DNA of 64,000 nt from Chara braunii (Eukaryota > Streptophyta > Charophyceae > Charales > Characeae), in contig BFEA01000321.1 in assembly GCA_003427395.1 (NCBI GenBank), positions 237,384-301,383 of the forward strand, in the 5' to 3' direction. The notes beneath the pieces were generated by a model. It was not told the DNA's origin and did no database searches. It saw only the letters and a list, made by a program, of their open reading frames with translations. A program made the translations under genes and the position numbers. This document shows positions 1 through 12,062 of this stretch, in pieces (positions within the stretch are counted from its first letter, which is position 1; every line of letters starts with the position of its first letter).

Positions 1-47
<47 letters not shown>

Positions 48-59
48 CAGACTTATCGG

Positions 60-126
<67 letters not shown>
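1..126. repeat. (CT)n then (CA)n compound microsatellite
   Basis: Two CT tracts (1-45 and 61-96), separated by a short unique stretch, run into a CA tract ending near 126. Open frames across it are only dinucleotide translations. Confidence 0.95.
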
Positions 127-132
<6 letters not shown>

Positions 133-135
133 ACA

Positions 136-233
136 TTCCATCGATAGGATGAGCAAAAACGGAATGAATCTTCTGCTGAAACGTGGAAATATACACTGCC
201 ACTTTTTTAGCAAAATGGGAATGAATCGTTCGT

Positions 234-299
<66 letters not shown>

Positions 300-403
300 C
301 GATAACTCTCCGACCTCGCGGCTCGCGCCATGCTACTTCCATCGATAGGATGANCAACATCCAATGATTCTTCGGCTAGAACATGGAAACATACACTACC
401 TGG
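136..403. repeat. Direct repeat pair around a (GT)n(GA)n tract
   Basis: A segment of about 65 bp starting TTCCATCGATAGGATGA occurs at about 136-202 and again at about 339-403 with substitutions. Between the copies a GT tract turns into a GA tract (236-299), the inverted complement of the CT/CA tract at 61-126. Direct repeats and inverted microsatellites together suggest a local duplication or a small mobile unit of unknown type. Confidence 0.7.
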
Positions 404-647
404 GCGCGGCGCAAAAAAACACCCCCCCCGGCGCGGCGCGAAAAAAAACGGTAGCGAAAAAAGAGGCCGTTCGCGCCGACACCAACCGCCCCCCCAAAAA
501 ACAGAAAACCCCGCCGGACCCACGAAGCCGCGCAAACACCAACCCAAAAAAAAAAACGGCCCTTAACAAAAACCACGCCGGGCCCAAGGTGCACCGGGCC
601 CACGCAGGAAAGGTCTCAGCGGGACGCTTCACGCGAGACCCGCGTTT
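404..647. other. Low-complexity C/A-run region, no gene recognised
   Basis: Runs of C and A alternate with GC-rich words. Frames are open on both strands for over 100 codons, but the products are Lys/Pro/Ala- or Phe/Gly-rich with no recognisable domain, so no gene is called. Confidence 0.5.
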
Positions 648-792
648 TCCTTTTATATGTATAGAGAAGAAAGGAGGCTGGGAGTCCTCACAATCGACCC
701 AAAATGTACTGGGGCCATTACCCAGCTTCAACTGAGCTGGGAACTGGGTTCAGCGTCCCTTCCCAAGAAGTGCCAAAAACTCAAATTCTACA
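648..792 (-). mobile_element. SINE-E copy (tRNA-like SINE), diverged
   Basis: On the minus strand the words CTGGGTAATG and GGGTCGATTGTGAGGAC recur in the order seen in the copies near 22.6 and 25.6 kb. These resemble a tRNA D-arm/A box and T-arm/B box. No A-tail is retained here. Confidence 0.55.
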
Positions 793-2416
793 AAGTTCGT
801 AAAAGCTCAAAAGTACTAACAGACCCGTCAAGAATTGTTATGAAGGCGATGCTGGTTGGAGCTGGGGTGTGTCGTTCTACCCTGGAACCTAGCACATGTG
901 GGGGGTGCTCTGAGGCACGTCACGCTGCTTGGTAACCTAGCAGTTGGGGGTGTGAGGCCTTTGTAGAGGCTTGGTAATGAGGATAGGGGCTTGGGGCAGG
1001 TTTAGGTTCAGGTGGCTGAGTGTTGCTTTGACTTTTTTCGTCTCTGGCAGTAGGAGTCTAGTTCTCTCAATTCATAAATCTATAAGACTTTTTTTTTTTT
1101 TTTTTGTCGGAAGCCGAGGGTGTTGTAGAGGTCAAGGACCAGACCCATGGTGATCGCTGGCAGCGGCAGCCGATGGTTGGCCTGACAGGATAGGCCACCT
1201 TCCTTACCCTTCCCCGCGGTGCACCCCCTATCCCTACTATCTTACCTCAGTGTGACCAGCACTCAGGACCATCACCCTACCAATATCGGGGGCAACTTGG
1301 ACCAGACAGAAGTGACAAGCACCAAGGCTGGGCAGCCCCCCAGCCTAGTGGAAGCAGAAGCGGACAAACCTTGGCGTCTGGGAACTTCGGACGCCAGGCT
1401 CACACAATCTTTTTCTACAGGCCCGATATCAGAGAGTCTAGCCCGCAGGAGTACCTAGGCAAGGCAAGCTAGCGCCCACGGACACATCCTACCGTCTTTC
1501 CCCTGAACTCTGACCACCGCCGGAGTGACGTCTATCCCTACCCTACCCTAGAGTCTAATCCATGCATGAACAGACCCCGTCGTGTACCTGATAGACCCCC
1601 CCAGCCCAGTATTATAGTTGTATGTATGTGTGTGCCCGAAGCTATGTATGTATGAGCCCGTAGGCTATGTGTATGTTGACAAGCCATGTTTTTGTGTACG
1701 CCCGAAGGCTACGCATGATCTGTGTAACTGTATGGCGAGATGTATGTGCCCTAAGGCCAGATATGTGCACTACTATGTCGAACGAGAAATTTCTGTCTTA
1801 CCTCGATCAGCCAAATAGCTGTCTTTACCCAGATATATGACTGAATACACGCTCTTGGAGTCTCGGTGCTTCAGCAGTCCTGTCTACATGAGATGTATCT
1901 CGGTCTTCCTGTGATATCCTCGTCACTTGACTCAGCGGTTGATGCTGATTCATCATCATCATCATCGGAGTCCAGGTCTTCATATTCACTGCTCGATGAC
2001 ACTTGGTCAACGGTTTCAGGAATCGATCCTGGTTTCCAAGTCCGAATCCCCGTTTAAATCCTGCCCTTCATGTATGAGACCTGACCTCATCGAGGTCCAC
2101 CCTTTTAGATGACTCCGATCTATTCGTGGGGAGATGCACGTGAGGGGAAACAGGGCCATTGTCTCCTTGTATTGCCTCGTATTTGAATGAGGATGTGCAT
2201 GTATGCAGCCCAGCATTGATTGCCCACCCTGCCCCAGGCCTGGGATTGACTATCTGCCAATGCTTGGCTCAGAGGGTGCGAAACCTCTTGAGCTTGCAAA
2301 GGGGACAGTGCCACGCGATAATGCATATCAAACTAGCTCCCATCGCCATCCGAAAGACAAAACTTCGTCAACATCCCAATTTCCACACCAACTGCCAGGG
2401 ACAAGGCACAGGGGTC
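793..2416. other. No gene recognised
   Basis: No coding domain is visible. A poly-T run lies at about 1089-1105. Four imperfect copies of a unit containing GCCCGAAGGCTATG lie at about 1630-1765. A short CAT repeat is near 1950. This may be old retroelement sequence. Confidence 0.5.
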
Positions 2417-3164
2417 TGGGAGTGAGTACTTGCAAAAAATCACTTCCACAATTACTCATTCAGAACCCCCAACCCCCTTACCGAATCAATCTCGATCCCT
2501 TGCCATCCTCGACCACAACGATTGCCTCAGATCTCCCCCAAAACCGTATCCAACTACACCCAGACCCCGTCACGGCCCGGCCCCCGTTCACATTCTCTGA
2601 CACATCAACCCCACCCCAATCCCGATCCGGGACCCAACACACTCTCTCTCACGATCCTGTCACACTCCCAGTCCAGCCCCCTCACACTCACACACAAACC
2701 AATCCCGGTAACAAAGAACTCACCAATTTCTGTCACTACACACCCCAGCGCCAGCCCCAACATACTGCTAACAAAAATCCTACCCGGCCACCATATCCCC
2801 ACCCATAACACTTCGCTCATCATCCCCCCCCCACCTACGCCACACCCACATACATAGCACAGCCCTCTCCAAAATCATTCCAATCTCCTCCCCCTCACCT
2901 CAACCCAACCCCCCCCTCCCCCCACTCCCACGCGAGCTCATCCTCTCCCTTAGCGAGGAAAAGCAAGCATAGATCCGAGTCAAAAACCATCCTCTAACAA
3001 GTGTCAGAGATGACAAGCTGGAGACACCCCCCCTCCCCCCATCTTCGTAATCACTGAATAACCATCCCCCTAAGCACCCCATCTCCCCCCCTTATCAGTC
3101 ATCCACCAGCCCACTCACACACATATTCATTCCGGAAGAAAGAAAGGAGTCGACAGTCAGAGCA
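2417..3164. other. C-rich leader upstream of the LINE
   Basis: This strand is strongly C- and A-rich (many CCCC and CCAC runs) with no domain-bearing frame. Its position directly before LINE ORF1 makes a LINE 5' UTR plausible. The true 5' end and a target-site duplication could not be located. Confidence 0.4.
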
Positions 3165-5642
3165 ATGGAGGGAATGGGAATCGAAACACAAAACTGGCTT
3201 GCAAAACAGACAAGAACAACGTTAATCAAAACCACCAAATGCATCGACCAGGGAGGAAACAAAAAGGAGGAACTGGTAGTCTATGAATGTTTAAAGGATC
3301 TGACGGCCAAACAGGACGAACTTCACAGGAAACACGCAGTGCTGTTCACTTTCTCCAAGAAAAGCCAGGAACTAGATAGGCAAACAAAATTGAAATGGAT
3401 TTGGGAAAAATTGAAAACACTGGAACCAATTCAGGGGCAGGAACCCGAAGTGTCCTTCCATCCGAGGTCAAGAAACGTAATCATGGTCTTGTGTATGGAA
3501 GAAAAACTCGCCGAGTTTCTGAAAAACAAATGTTTGACTTGCAACTCGTCGGTGGTCATAGTCCACCCCTGGAAGCAAGCAGCCAACTACCAGCAGACAC
3601 CGTTCAGGTACAGACAGGACCTAATCAAGAAGCATTTCTGGATTCAATTTGATAATGTACCGAAAGGTATGAATGGAAGCGTGAAGGAGAGAGTCAGTAT
3701 GGAGTACGGACACTTCAACGAAACACATTGGATAGTCTCAACTCCGGATTTTTTAACACCGCAACACAACCAGATGACAGTGATTTTGGAAACAGGAGAT
3801 AATTCAGCTCCCTTCATCCCTGATGAATGACTCTTCTCACACGAAGACAAGATCATTTGGATCATCCGAATAACTGTGTCGAGCAAAAGCAACCCACTGT
3901 GCTTCAAATGCAGACAAAGAGGTCACCTGGGGACAGATGCCAACTGCCCGAAAACAAGAGAAACAGCAAAGCCCAAACCACTCAAAACGACGAACCTGTT
4001 GGAAGTACCCAACAAAAAGGGCTATTGGTATATCCCGGAGGCACAATACGCAGGTTGGGTATTTAACGGTAATCTAGATACACCGGACTGGGTTTGGGTT
4101 ATCGACGGAGAGCCGACCCCCAGACCCGACGTCTACCCGCCTTTCGATAGCAGATGGCAAACACTCAAAGCAGAGAGGAAACCGATCAAATGTTTCGCCA
4201 AGGATCCAGTGATACACGTGGACACATTGAAGCAGGAGATCTGGGAAAAAGACCTACGAGTAGACTTGCAAACAATACAAGAAACCACAGAAAGGGAATG
4301 GGTGAACGCAGTGAAACGCTATCAGGAAGAGGAGAAAGCAAAGGGTGAGCAAACCAATCAAAGAACATATTCCATAAGATCAAACAAAGGGAGGGGAAAA
4401 TCCAACCAAGGGCAAAGGAATGTTGCTGAAGGATTAGATGAAAGCATGGAGGAGGACACAAGGGACACAAAAATGAACAAAGGAGAGAAGGAGGAAAACC
4501 CGACAGTGGGGGGTAAAAGGAAGGACATCGAAGACCAAAAGGATAGAGAGGACATGGAGGACGAACAAGGCAATCCGGATTCAGACGAGTACCCATGGTC
4601 AGGCAAACAAGAGATGAAATTGTTGGAGTACATACGAAACTACGAAAGAGAAAGACAAAACAACTTCGAACTTCAGCTGATTCTGCACAGAGAGGAACAG
4701 AAAAACAGACAGAAAGCAGAAATCACCAACCCATAACAGATAATCTCGTTGTCTGAAAACCCATTTGCACCTCTGGAAAGGGAAGAAGAGTTGGCCACTT
4801 TGTTTGTAGAGAAATACGCAACAGCCAAGGAAGACCAGGTAATGAAAGCCGAAGGATCCAGTTCAGAGACGCTGATGGAGACAGACCAAAACAGGCAGAC
4901 AAAGTTACCAACCCACAAACCATCACAATATCTGATAGACCAAGCAAAACAGCAGGGGCAGGAAGAACAAAGCAAGGGACTGACCACAACTGTTCAGCTG
5001 GGCATTCAAGTTGAAGTTCTCTACGCTCAAAACAACAGACAGATTGATCTGAATAGGGAAATGTTCCTCCGCACTGTGACAGTCCAGGATCTGCATCACA
5101 GAGCCCACAAAGAGTTTTGGAAGAGAGCGGAAAAGGAAGCAAGCACCCTGCTCCAATCAAGAACGGTAATTCCAGTCCAAATCGATCCGGTTTCAAAGGA
5201 ATGGAAGGTGGCTGTACGCGAGGACCTCTCAGCATTGAAATGGCAACTGGGGCAAAAGAAGGAAGAGGTGCTGAAAAAGATCAGCAAGAAGAGAGAACCA
5301 ATATGCACGGGATTGGCATGCAAGCAGCAAAAGGAAGGAGAGGAGGGGATTATTGAAGCAAACAAGGAATCAGAGGGGGAAAATCAAACACAACAAGACA
5401 CAAGACCATTGATAGTCTGGTTGGATCAGGAATCAGAATTGGCAGAGGACCTACAATGGAAACCATGGTGGTGGATGGCTGCACTGCCAGTAACAGCCCT
5501 GGGAACTGAAACAACCATGACCCAAAATGCAGTGGCACTTGCAACAGTGATCGAATCGGGAGCACTGGAACAGGATGAGAACAAATTACCATCCTTTCTT
5601 ACCCCACTAGAGGAGGACAACGACAGCAGCTCAGAGATATAG
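3165..5642 (+). pseudogene. LINE ORF1, gag-like RNA-binding protein with zinc knuckle
   Basis: One frame runs from the ATG at 3165 to the TAG at 5640, interrupted only by an in-frame TGA at 3828 and TAA at 4734. The first part (about 221 residues) is a basic region like the N-terminal domain of plant LINE ORF1 proteins. It is followed by a zinc knuckle at about 3900-3950 (CFKCRQRGHLGTDANC, spacing C-x2-C-x4-H-x6-C). The remainder is charged, Lys/Glu-rich and probably partly coiled-coil. In LINEs ORF1 binds the element RNA and forms the ribonucleoprotein used in retrotransposition. The stops make it a pseudogene unless they are read through; because the frame is kept, substitutions rather than indels caused the damage. 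Confidence 0.85.
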
Positions 5643-6638
5643 AAAGACAAATGCAAACCACAAAAGGACAACACTCAATAACCCATGATAGCATCGAGGG
5701 GGGACCTGGTGATCCAGTCCTGGAACGTGAGAGGTCTAGCAACGATCTTATCAAACCAACAAAAATGGAGTTGCTTCCTGAACACAACAGGCTGGAATGG
5801 CCCAACCCCCCCAGATCTAGTCTGTCTACAGGAGACTCATTTAACTAATACCCCAGCACATAGCATAGTAGAAAAGGAAGTCATAGCTAGATTAAAGAAT
5901 TGCGCCACAGTAGTTTCAGCCCACAGCCCACAAGCAGCCTCAGCAGGCGTCATCACTTTAGTACATAATCACGGAGTAGCCTCACACCAACTACAAATAG
6001 AATCCACGGAAACGGACCCAGTAGGTGGAAGGTGGACCAAATTGGAGCTATCACTCCAAGGAGAGGATATCACTATAATAAACCTATATGCCCCGAATTC
6101 ATCAACAGAGAGAATAACCTTTTTCGACGAGATAGGAAGCCTAATACTACCGCAAAAACATGTGATTCTGGTGGGAGATTGGAACGCTACCTTGAACCCT
6201 CAGCTAAATAGAATCTCATGGGCACAACAAACCTCGCAGGATCCAGCAGAGACGACTTTGGCCCATCTAGTCACAGAGAACAACCTTAAAGATCCCTATA
6301 GGACCCTCAACCCAGGAAAAAAAGGACTATACCTGTATAAGGAAAACATTGCAGGGCAGAACGTCTTTCTCATATCAGAATCATTAGAAGGAGCGGTGCT
6401 AGACACCACAATAGGAAGAAGGGCCTATTATGAAGGTTATGACCATAACCCGATAGACTTAAACCTAGCCCTATCCCCAAATAACTCCCCCGAGAAAAGC
6501 TTCTTCAAGTTGAATACCTCGCTCCTCACGTTGCAATATTTCAAACAAGAATTCAAAGGCAGGTGAGAACAAATAAGAAAGAACCTGAAAGAGGGCGAGC
6601 TGACAAGAGACTTCCCACCCTCCACACAAGATGTTAAC

Positions 6639-7012
6639 GGGGCATCTGTTTTTCAGGCCTGAAATTTCTGAAATTAGGGTTTTGGGCTCAAATTTCATGT
6701 TTTTTTGGAATTTCAAGTTTTTGCTATATATGCATTTTGATAGGGTTGCCGTANATGAAATNTGGGGTTATTTGGAGTTTTAGAATTTGCNNTATTAAGA
6801 TTTCTGAAATTTCTGAAATTGGTCGAGTTTTTTTTGGGCCAAATTTCATGGAAATGCACCTTTGGCTTGCTGTTTTATATGTTTTTAATTGTTTTTTTTA
6901 GGGTTTTTTTCTGTGATGGGGTCGTAAGAAGTGCACTCTATAGATTGGTGTGAAGTGTTGTTAAAATGACTGTCTGGTTTTCTTATAAATGGGCCTGAAA
7001 AATGGGTGCTCG
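6639..7012. mobile_element. MITE of 374 bp inside LINE ORF2, GTTAAC target duplication
   Basis: Terminal inverted repeats of about 21 bp share TTTTTCAGGCC (left begins GGGGCATCTG; the right reverse-complements to CGAGCACCCA). GTTAAC flanks both sides (6633-6638 and 7013-7018), a palindrome containing TTAA and TAA, so the exact duplication length is ambiguous. The interior is AT-rich with no ORF and repeats the phrase TTTCTGAAATT. PIF/Harbinger or piggyBac ancestry both fit the target; Harbinger is favoured by the G-rich terminus. Four undetermined bases are inside. Confidence 0.88.
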
Positions 7013-9771
7013 GTTAACCTGCTCTCACCCTTCATCCAAGAAATAAGTAACTGGGCGAGTCTATTCTCAAGGAAGGAAGCTAGCAGGAGGAGGGCAAGAC
7101 AACAAAACCTTGAGGCCATGGTGGAGATAACAAAATTCAACCTTATAACTAACCCAAGAGAAATTCTATACGAACAACTCCTCGAGGAAGCACGTACAAA
7201 GTTAAGCCAATGGGCGGAGTGGAAAAAACAAGGACTGGCCATAAGGGCCAGAGTGAAGGATTGGGAAAGCAATGAGAGCATGACAAAATACTTCTTCCAA
7301 AGGATTAAAGCAGATCATAGAAATAGCACAATAAGGGCATTAAAGGATTCCCTAGGCACCACGCAAACCTCACAAAAAGAACTCTTAAATGTAGCGTCAG
7401 AATTCTACCAAAATCTATATGCGTCCAAAACCTTCCTTGAAAACCCAAACAACGTGAGGAAAGCAAGAGAGAAATTCTTAAAGCACCTAGATAGAAGCAT
7501 TAGTCAGGAATCAATGGAAATTATGGATAAAGATATCACTAAGACTGAACTTTTTGAAGCCCTCCAAAGTATGCAACCCAATAAAACCCCGGGTAAAGAT
7601 GGTCTTCCCAAAGAGTTCTGGCAAGCTAACTGGCACTTGGTAGGCGATACAGTCACCGATTTTTTAAAGGAAGCCTTCACTAAAGGCTCCATAGGAGAGG
7701 ACTGCAGTACAGGAGTGGTTACCCTAATTTACAAAAAAGGTGACCGCGCAGACATAAGAAATTACAGACCCATAACTCTATTACCAGTAATATACAAAAT
7801 ATTAGCTAAAACCCTAGCGAATAGAATAAGAAATATAACAGATAAGTGTTTTCACATAAACCAAACAGGTTTTATCCCGGAAAGATACCTTTTAGACAAT
7901 GTAGTAACCCTCAACGAAGCCACCAAAGTGTTAAAAGATAAGAAAGTACAAGCGACCATTTTGTTCTTCGACTTTGAAAAAGCCTACGACCAAGTAAACT
8001 GGGATTTCCTCCAACAGAGCATGGAAAAATGAGAGTAGGACCAAACTTTCGCAATTGGGTAAGTCCTATATGGCGATGCCAGAGGAATGGTTCAGTTCAG
8101 TGGACACCTTTCGAAAAAATACAGAATGACCAGATCAGTTAGACAAGGAGATCCACTCGCAGCACCAATTTTCTTGTTCGTAATGGAAGCAATAGCGGCC
8201 TTCCTCCGCAAGGAGCCATCAATAGAAAGGATACTCATACAACAAGACGGAAGATCTTTCCTTATACCCACAGCTATACTTTTCGCGGACGACCTAACCG
8301 TACTGATAAGAGCCTCTGACTCCTCATTCCAAGCCCTCACAAAAGCAATGGAAGCCTTCCAACTAGTTGCCGAAATGAAAATTAACTGGAACAAAACAAC
8401 GGGCTGGTGGCTAGCCGACTCTCTCCCTCCCCAACAAACCCAAGCCATCCAAGGCCTGCAATGGTTGGACGCCCAACAACCGATGCGTTTTCTGGGCATC
8501 CAAATTTCAACAGAAGGAACAAGTAATGAATCAGGTACCAGCCTCCTACTCAAAATGCCAAACAAACTGGCGGGTTGGCAAACAATGAATGTATCGCTGA
8601 TGGGTAGGGTCCTAGTACTCGATACATCAATCATATCTACTGCCTGGTATGTAGCAGCACTCTGGAACCCGCCCACCAACTTCTTCACAACACTCAAAAG
8701 AAAACTGGGCTCTCACCTATGGACCGGTAAAGTAGAAAAAGAAAAATACATGTCCAAAGTGGCCTGGAGTACATCACCAGACCCAAAAGTCAAGGTGGGT
8801 TAGGTCTCCTGAACCCCGTAGCACAATTCCAAGCACTACAGCATAAGTGGATAATAAAACTCCTTTTCAACAGAGAACTACCATGGCATGAAATGACCCT
8901 CCACCAGATTCGCAACCTAATACCTTTCAGAACCAACCCCACCATAGAAGGATATCATTGGATTCTCAATCCCTCATGGACCCCGAGAGGGAGTGAAAGG
9001 GAGGGATTAATGGAGGGCAAGACCCACCAAGTGAACACTGGGCCACACTAATAAAACACTGGAGAAACGACTTTCCTCAAAAGTCAAGATCCCCCAGAAT
9101 AAGAGAGGAGGTATTGAGACAACCACTCTTTGGGAATCCCCTACTGACAGATCACAATGGCAGATTATGGGGCTTAAACACGAAAGGCAAGCAGTGGAGA
9201 AAATGGATGAGCAGGGGAGTGTGGAAAATAGAGCACATATGGAACCATGACGAGAACAAATGGACCACCGACCAGGAACTCAGATCCAAACTCAAAGGAG
9301 TTCACAATTTAAAAGAACACCTAAACAAACTCGTAGAAAGCATCTCACTCAAATGGGTTTTTCTTCTGAAAAACAAACCCAGGTGGTCAGTAGGAGATTG
9401 GGCCACAAAAAAGGGAACAGACCATCCGACCGTCGCCTACAGGCTAATCCAGATAACAGACGCAGAAGAAGAAAAAGCCGATTTCGTCGTGTATGAATTG
9501 GAGGAAAGAAACAAATCTTGGGTAAAACCAGCAAAAACAGTAGAAGCAAGGTTAGCACAAAACCTCAACACTCTCAAAAGAGTAAGAGCATGCACAATCA
9601 AACCGGGCCCTAAGCAGGGCTCGCACGGGCAACCAGAGCCAAATAGGGTCAGACTATTCAGACCAGAATTGGACATCAAAGATTTAGAGGTCGACCCAGC
9701 AGAATGGGGATGGATGGTCCCTAGTACCTCAGGGCGAATCAAAAAGCTTATCCCAATTTATGAGTATGAAG

Positions 9772-10046
9772 CTAGGCTACCAGAGTGGCCCGGGGTCACT
9801 TGCCCGGCCAGGCCAAAAACAATAAAAAAAATAAAAATAAAAAAATTATTTTTAAAAATTATTTTGTTTTCTAAATTTGGTGCAGAATTTCGATGTGACC
9901 CTGAGGCAAACGTTGTTCAGTTTATTTTTCTGCATAACATAGTTTTTTTCCGTATTTTTTTTGTTTTTGTTTTTTTTTGCTGGGACCTTCCCTGGTCCTT
10001 GCACGGGCTGGCCACCGGGACCCGGGCGGCCCAGCTGGTAGCCTAG
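9772..10046. mobile_element. MITE of 275 bp inside LINE ORF2, 8-bp target duplication
   Basis: A perfect 8-bp direct repeat GTATGAAG (9764-9771 and 10047-10054) flanks an element with termini CTAGGCTACCAG and CTGGTAGCCTAG. The inverted repeats continue imperfectly as GC-rich sequence for about 40 bp; the middle is AT-rich and non-coding. An 8-bp duplication is typical of the hAT superfamily. Excision in silico rejoins the LINE frame (IYEYEVKIGYM). Confidence 0.9.
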
Positions 10047-10786
10047 GTATGAAGTCAAAATAGGTTACATGCTAGGCAATCGCACAAAGGACCCCCAATC
10101 AGTAATCTCAGAAGGATGGAAAAAGAATCTGGGCGAAAACGCGGGATGGACAAATAAAATCCCTTGGAGACATTACATAAACATTAGACCGGCAAGAATC
10201 AGAAGTTTACAGTGGCTGATACTCTACTGGGCACTACCAGTCAACCAATGGCTCGCCAAAAGAAGGAAACAGGAAGAGTCCCAACAACAAAGCTCACTAT
10301 GCAAGATATGCGACGACAGTCTAGAAGAATCTTTGGTCCACTGTTTAATAACCTGCCAACGGGCACAAGAGATATGGAATAAAATTAGAAACCTTTGGAA
10401 TAAATTAACAAAACATGATTTCCCCAACAACATATTTTATCTTCTAACAGGAAAATCACAAAATACAGACCTAGACGTAGACCCCATCAGTGTGGTAGAT
10501 TTATGGAGGAGAGCATCGCTGTGGGTAATATGGAAGGCAAGATGCAAAGGAACCTTAGAAGGCCAATTACCAAACTTAGAAGAGAGATGGACAGAAACAA
10601 AACTAATAATTCAAACGGAAATAAGAGTCCGCTGGTCCAGAGAGCAAAAGGAACAACAGAAGATATTACAAACGGACAAGAGAGACCTCAGTCTGAAAAG
10701 ATTCGAGAATACTTGGCTGCTGGGAGACAAAATCGCAAAAATAGAAGGAAGGAGTTTAAGATTCACAATTTGGGATTAAAAGGTTA

Positions 10787-11987
10787 AAGGGCCTGCCCAA
10801 GGCACAATCCCCCCCGGAAAGCGGTTGGCTACTACAGTCCGGATTCCCAACTTCCTCCCCGGAGCAACCTGCTCATACTCCCCACAGACTAACACCTCCC
10901 ATTCAGACAAGAAGAGACATATTTCCGGACGAGAGACCCGACGCTCTGAGACTTTCTATCCTTAACCTCCCCCACTGAACAACGCACCTAAACTTCCCCT
11001 CTTCACTAACACCCCCAACCAGGTTCGAAAGACGGGTAAGGCCCGGATTGGACACATCAGGAAGTGTCAGTAAGGGTCATACGGGAAGAGAGTTGCAGCA
11101 GACCAATTGCAGGACAGTCTAAGCGGAAACCAGAATGATGATACAAGCCGAGACCCTCTACAGATGGCGGAAGATCAAGNAAACCTCGACANAAGNCAAG
11201 AAACAGCGAAANATTGAGAGACTGGGGTTGTACAAGAATCGGTTGTCTAAACANCAAGACTGCAGAGAAGATGGAAAGACTGCATACCATGGAACAAGCG
11301 GCATATCTCAGCGCCAGAAAGGAGTTACCAACAGAGGTTAAAGGCAGTCGNCCCAATCACTGCTTGAACACGGGATCACAGCACTTGCCGGAAAGACCGG
11401 CACATCTCATACCCAGGAAGGAGCCATCGACAACAGATAACTGTGGACGAGCAAAGATACAACCAGATCAGACTTACAAGGAAGTTTGTCAACATTAAAC
11501 TGAAACAGCCATGGATTGAGGGCGTAGGCTTGGATGTACGGCACTAAAAGCCCAGAACAAGAGAAAAAGGCGGACCCAAAGGGTAGCTGCAGCACGGGCT
11601 CTTAGGTCGAGGGCTTAAGGTTTTAAGGCTTTAGAAAGGTTTTAAAAAAGTGGGGTTAGACAAAATGGGAAAAGAGAAATCATGTCTCAAGGGCAGGACA
11701 GACAGGTGGGGAGGATACAGGCCGACAGGGACAAAGGATGCATGAGGATCAGGAGCGGGGTTTAGGGTTTAGACTGAGTTGGCAGCAGCCACAGCTTCTC
11801 AGTCCTTTCTTGCTATTCATGTTGTATCTGACAGGCTCCTTCAGTAGTCCTGAGAGGAAAGATGGAAGCAAGGCAAGCTGACAGTCCACGACGTTGGAGT
11901 AATCAATGCTGATCAGGGTTCCTTCGGCCAGACGGAAGGAAGCGTGAGGGTGTTCCATGATGTAATTATTTTTCCTGACTTGCCGGT
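10787..11987. other. Probable LINE 3' region and flanking sequence
   Basis: No domain-bearing frame follows the ORF2 stop. The sequence is C-rich to about 11040 and contains several undetermined bases at 11180-11352. It probably includes the LINE 3' UTR, but no poly(A) end or matching target duplication was found. Confidence 0.4.
11757..11772 (+). repeat. Interstitial plant-type telomeric motif
   Basis: Two adjacent GGGTTTA units read in the same phase. This is too short to be a telomere and is a common interstitial motif in plant genomes. Confidence 0.6.
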
Positions 11988-12062
11988 GGAAAAGGAACCG
12001 GACTGATGCTCCCCAGAATGGAAATGGAGCCAGGGCCATAAGGACCTGTTAAAAAATAAATA
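11988..12062 (+). mobile_element. SINE-C 3' end with A-rich tail, copy 1
   Basis: The words GCTCCCCAGAA and AGGGCCATAAGGACCTGTT, followed by an A/T-rich (TAAA)n tail, match the order seen at 18.76-18.87 kb. Shared body plus an A-rich tail suggests a retroposed repeat. The 5' end was not defined. Confidence 0.5.

Larger units (their letters stand above)
5685..10779 (+). pseudogene. LINE ORF2, endonuclease and reverse transcriptase, broken
   Basis: The endonuclease domain (5685-6566) shows SWNVRGL, CLQETHL, INLYAPN, GDWNATL and a terminal DHNPI. The expected SRID-type motif reads GQNV, so the nuclease is probably impaired. After the MITE at 6639-7012 the frame resumes (7019 on). The reverse transcriptase shows TPGKDGLPKEFW, NYRPITLLPVIYKILAK, FFDFEKAYDQVNWDFL, SVRQGDPLAAPIF and the catalytic box FADDL at 8281-8296. 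Small indels near 8030-8060 and near 8795 shift the frame; the coding sense continues in another frame to about 9050 and again from 9114. After the MITE at 9772-10046 comes a zf-RVT finger (CKICDDSLEESLVHCLITC) and a tryptophan-rich tail ending at 10779. The enzyme would nick target DNA and copy RNA onto it. Confidence 0.9.
3165..10786 (+). mobile_element. LINE (non-LTR retrotransposon), inactive, with two nested MITEs
   Basis: Two consecutive coding regions have the layout of a plant-type L1-like LINE: ORF1 with a nucleic-acid-binding zinc knuckle, then ORF2 with an apurinic-type endonuclease, reverse transcriptase and a C-terminal zinc finger. No RNase H was seen. Coordinates cover the coding span; both ends of the element are unresolved. 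MITEs interrupt ORF2 at 6639-7012 and 9772-10046 and must be younger. Removing each, with one target-site copy, restores a continuous LINE reading frame, which proves the nesting order. Confidence 0.93.
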
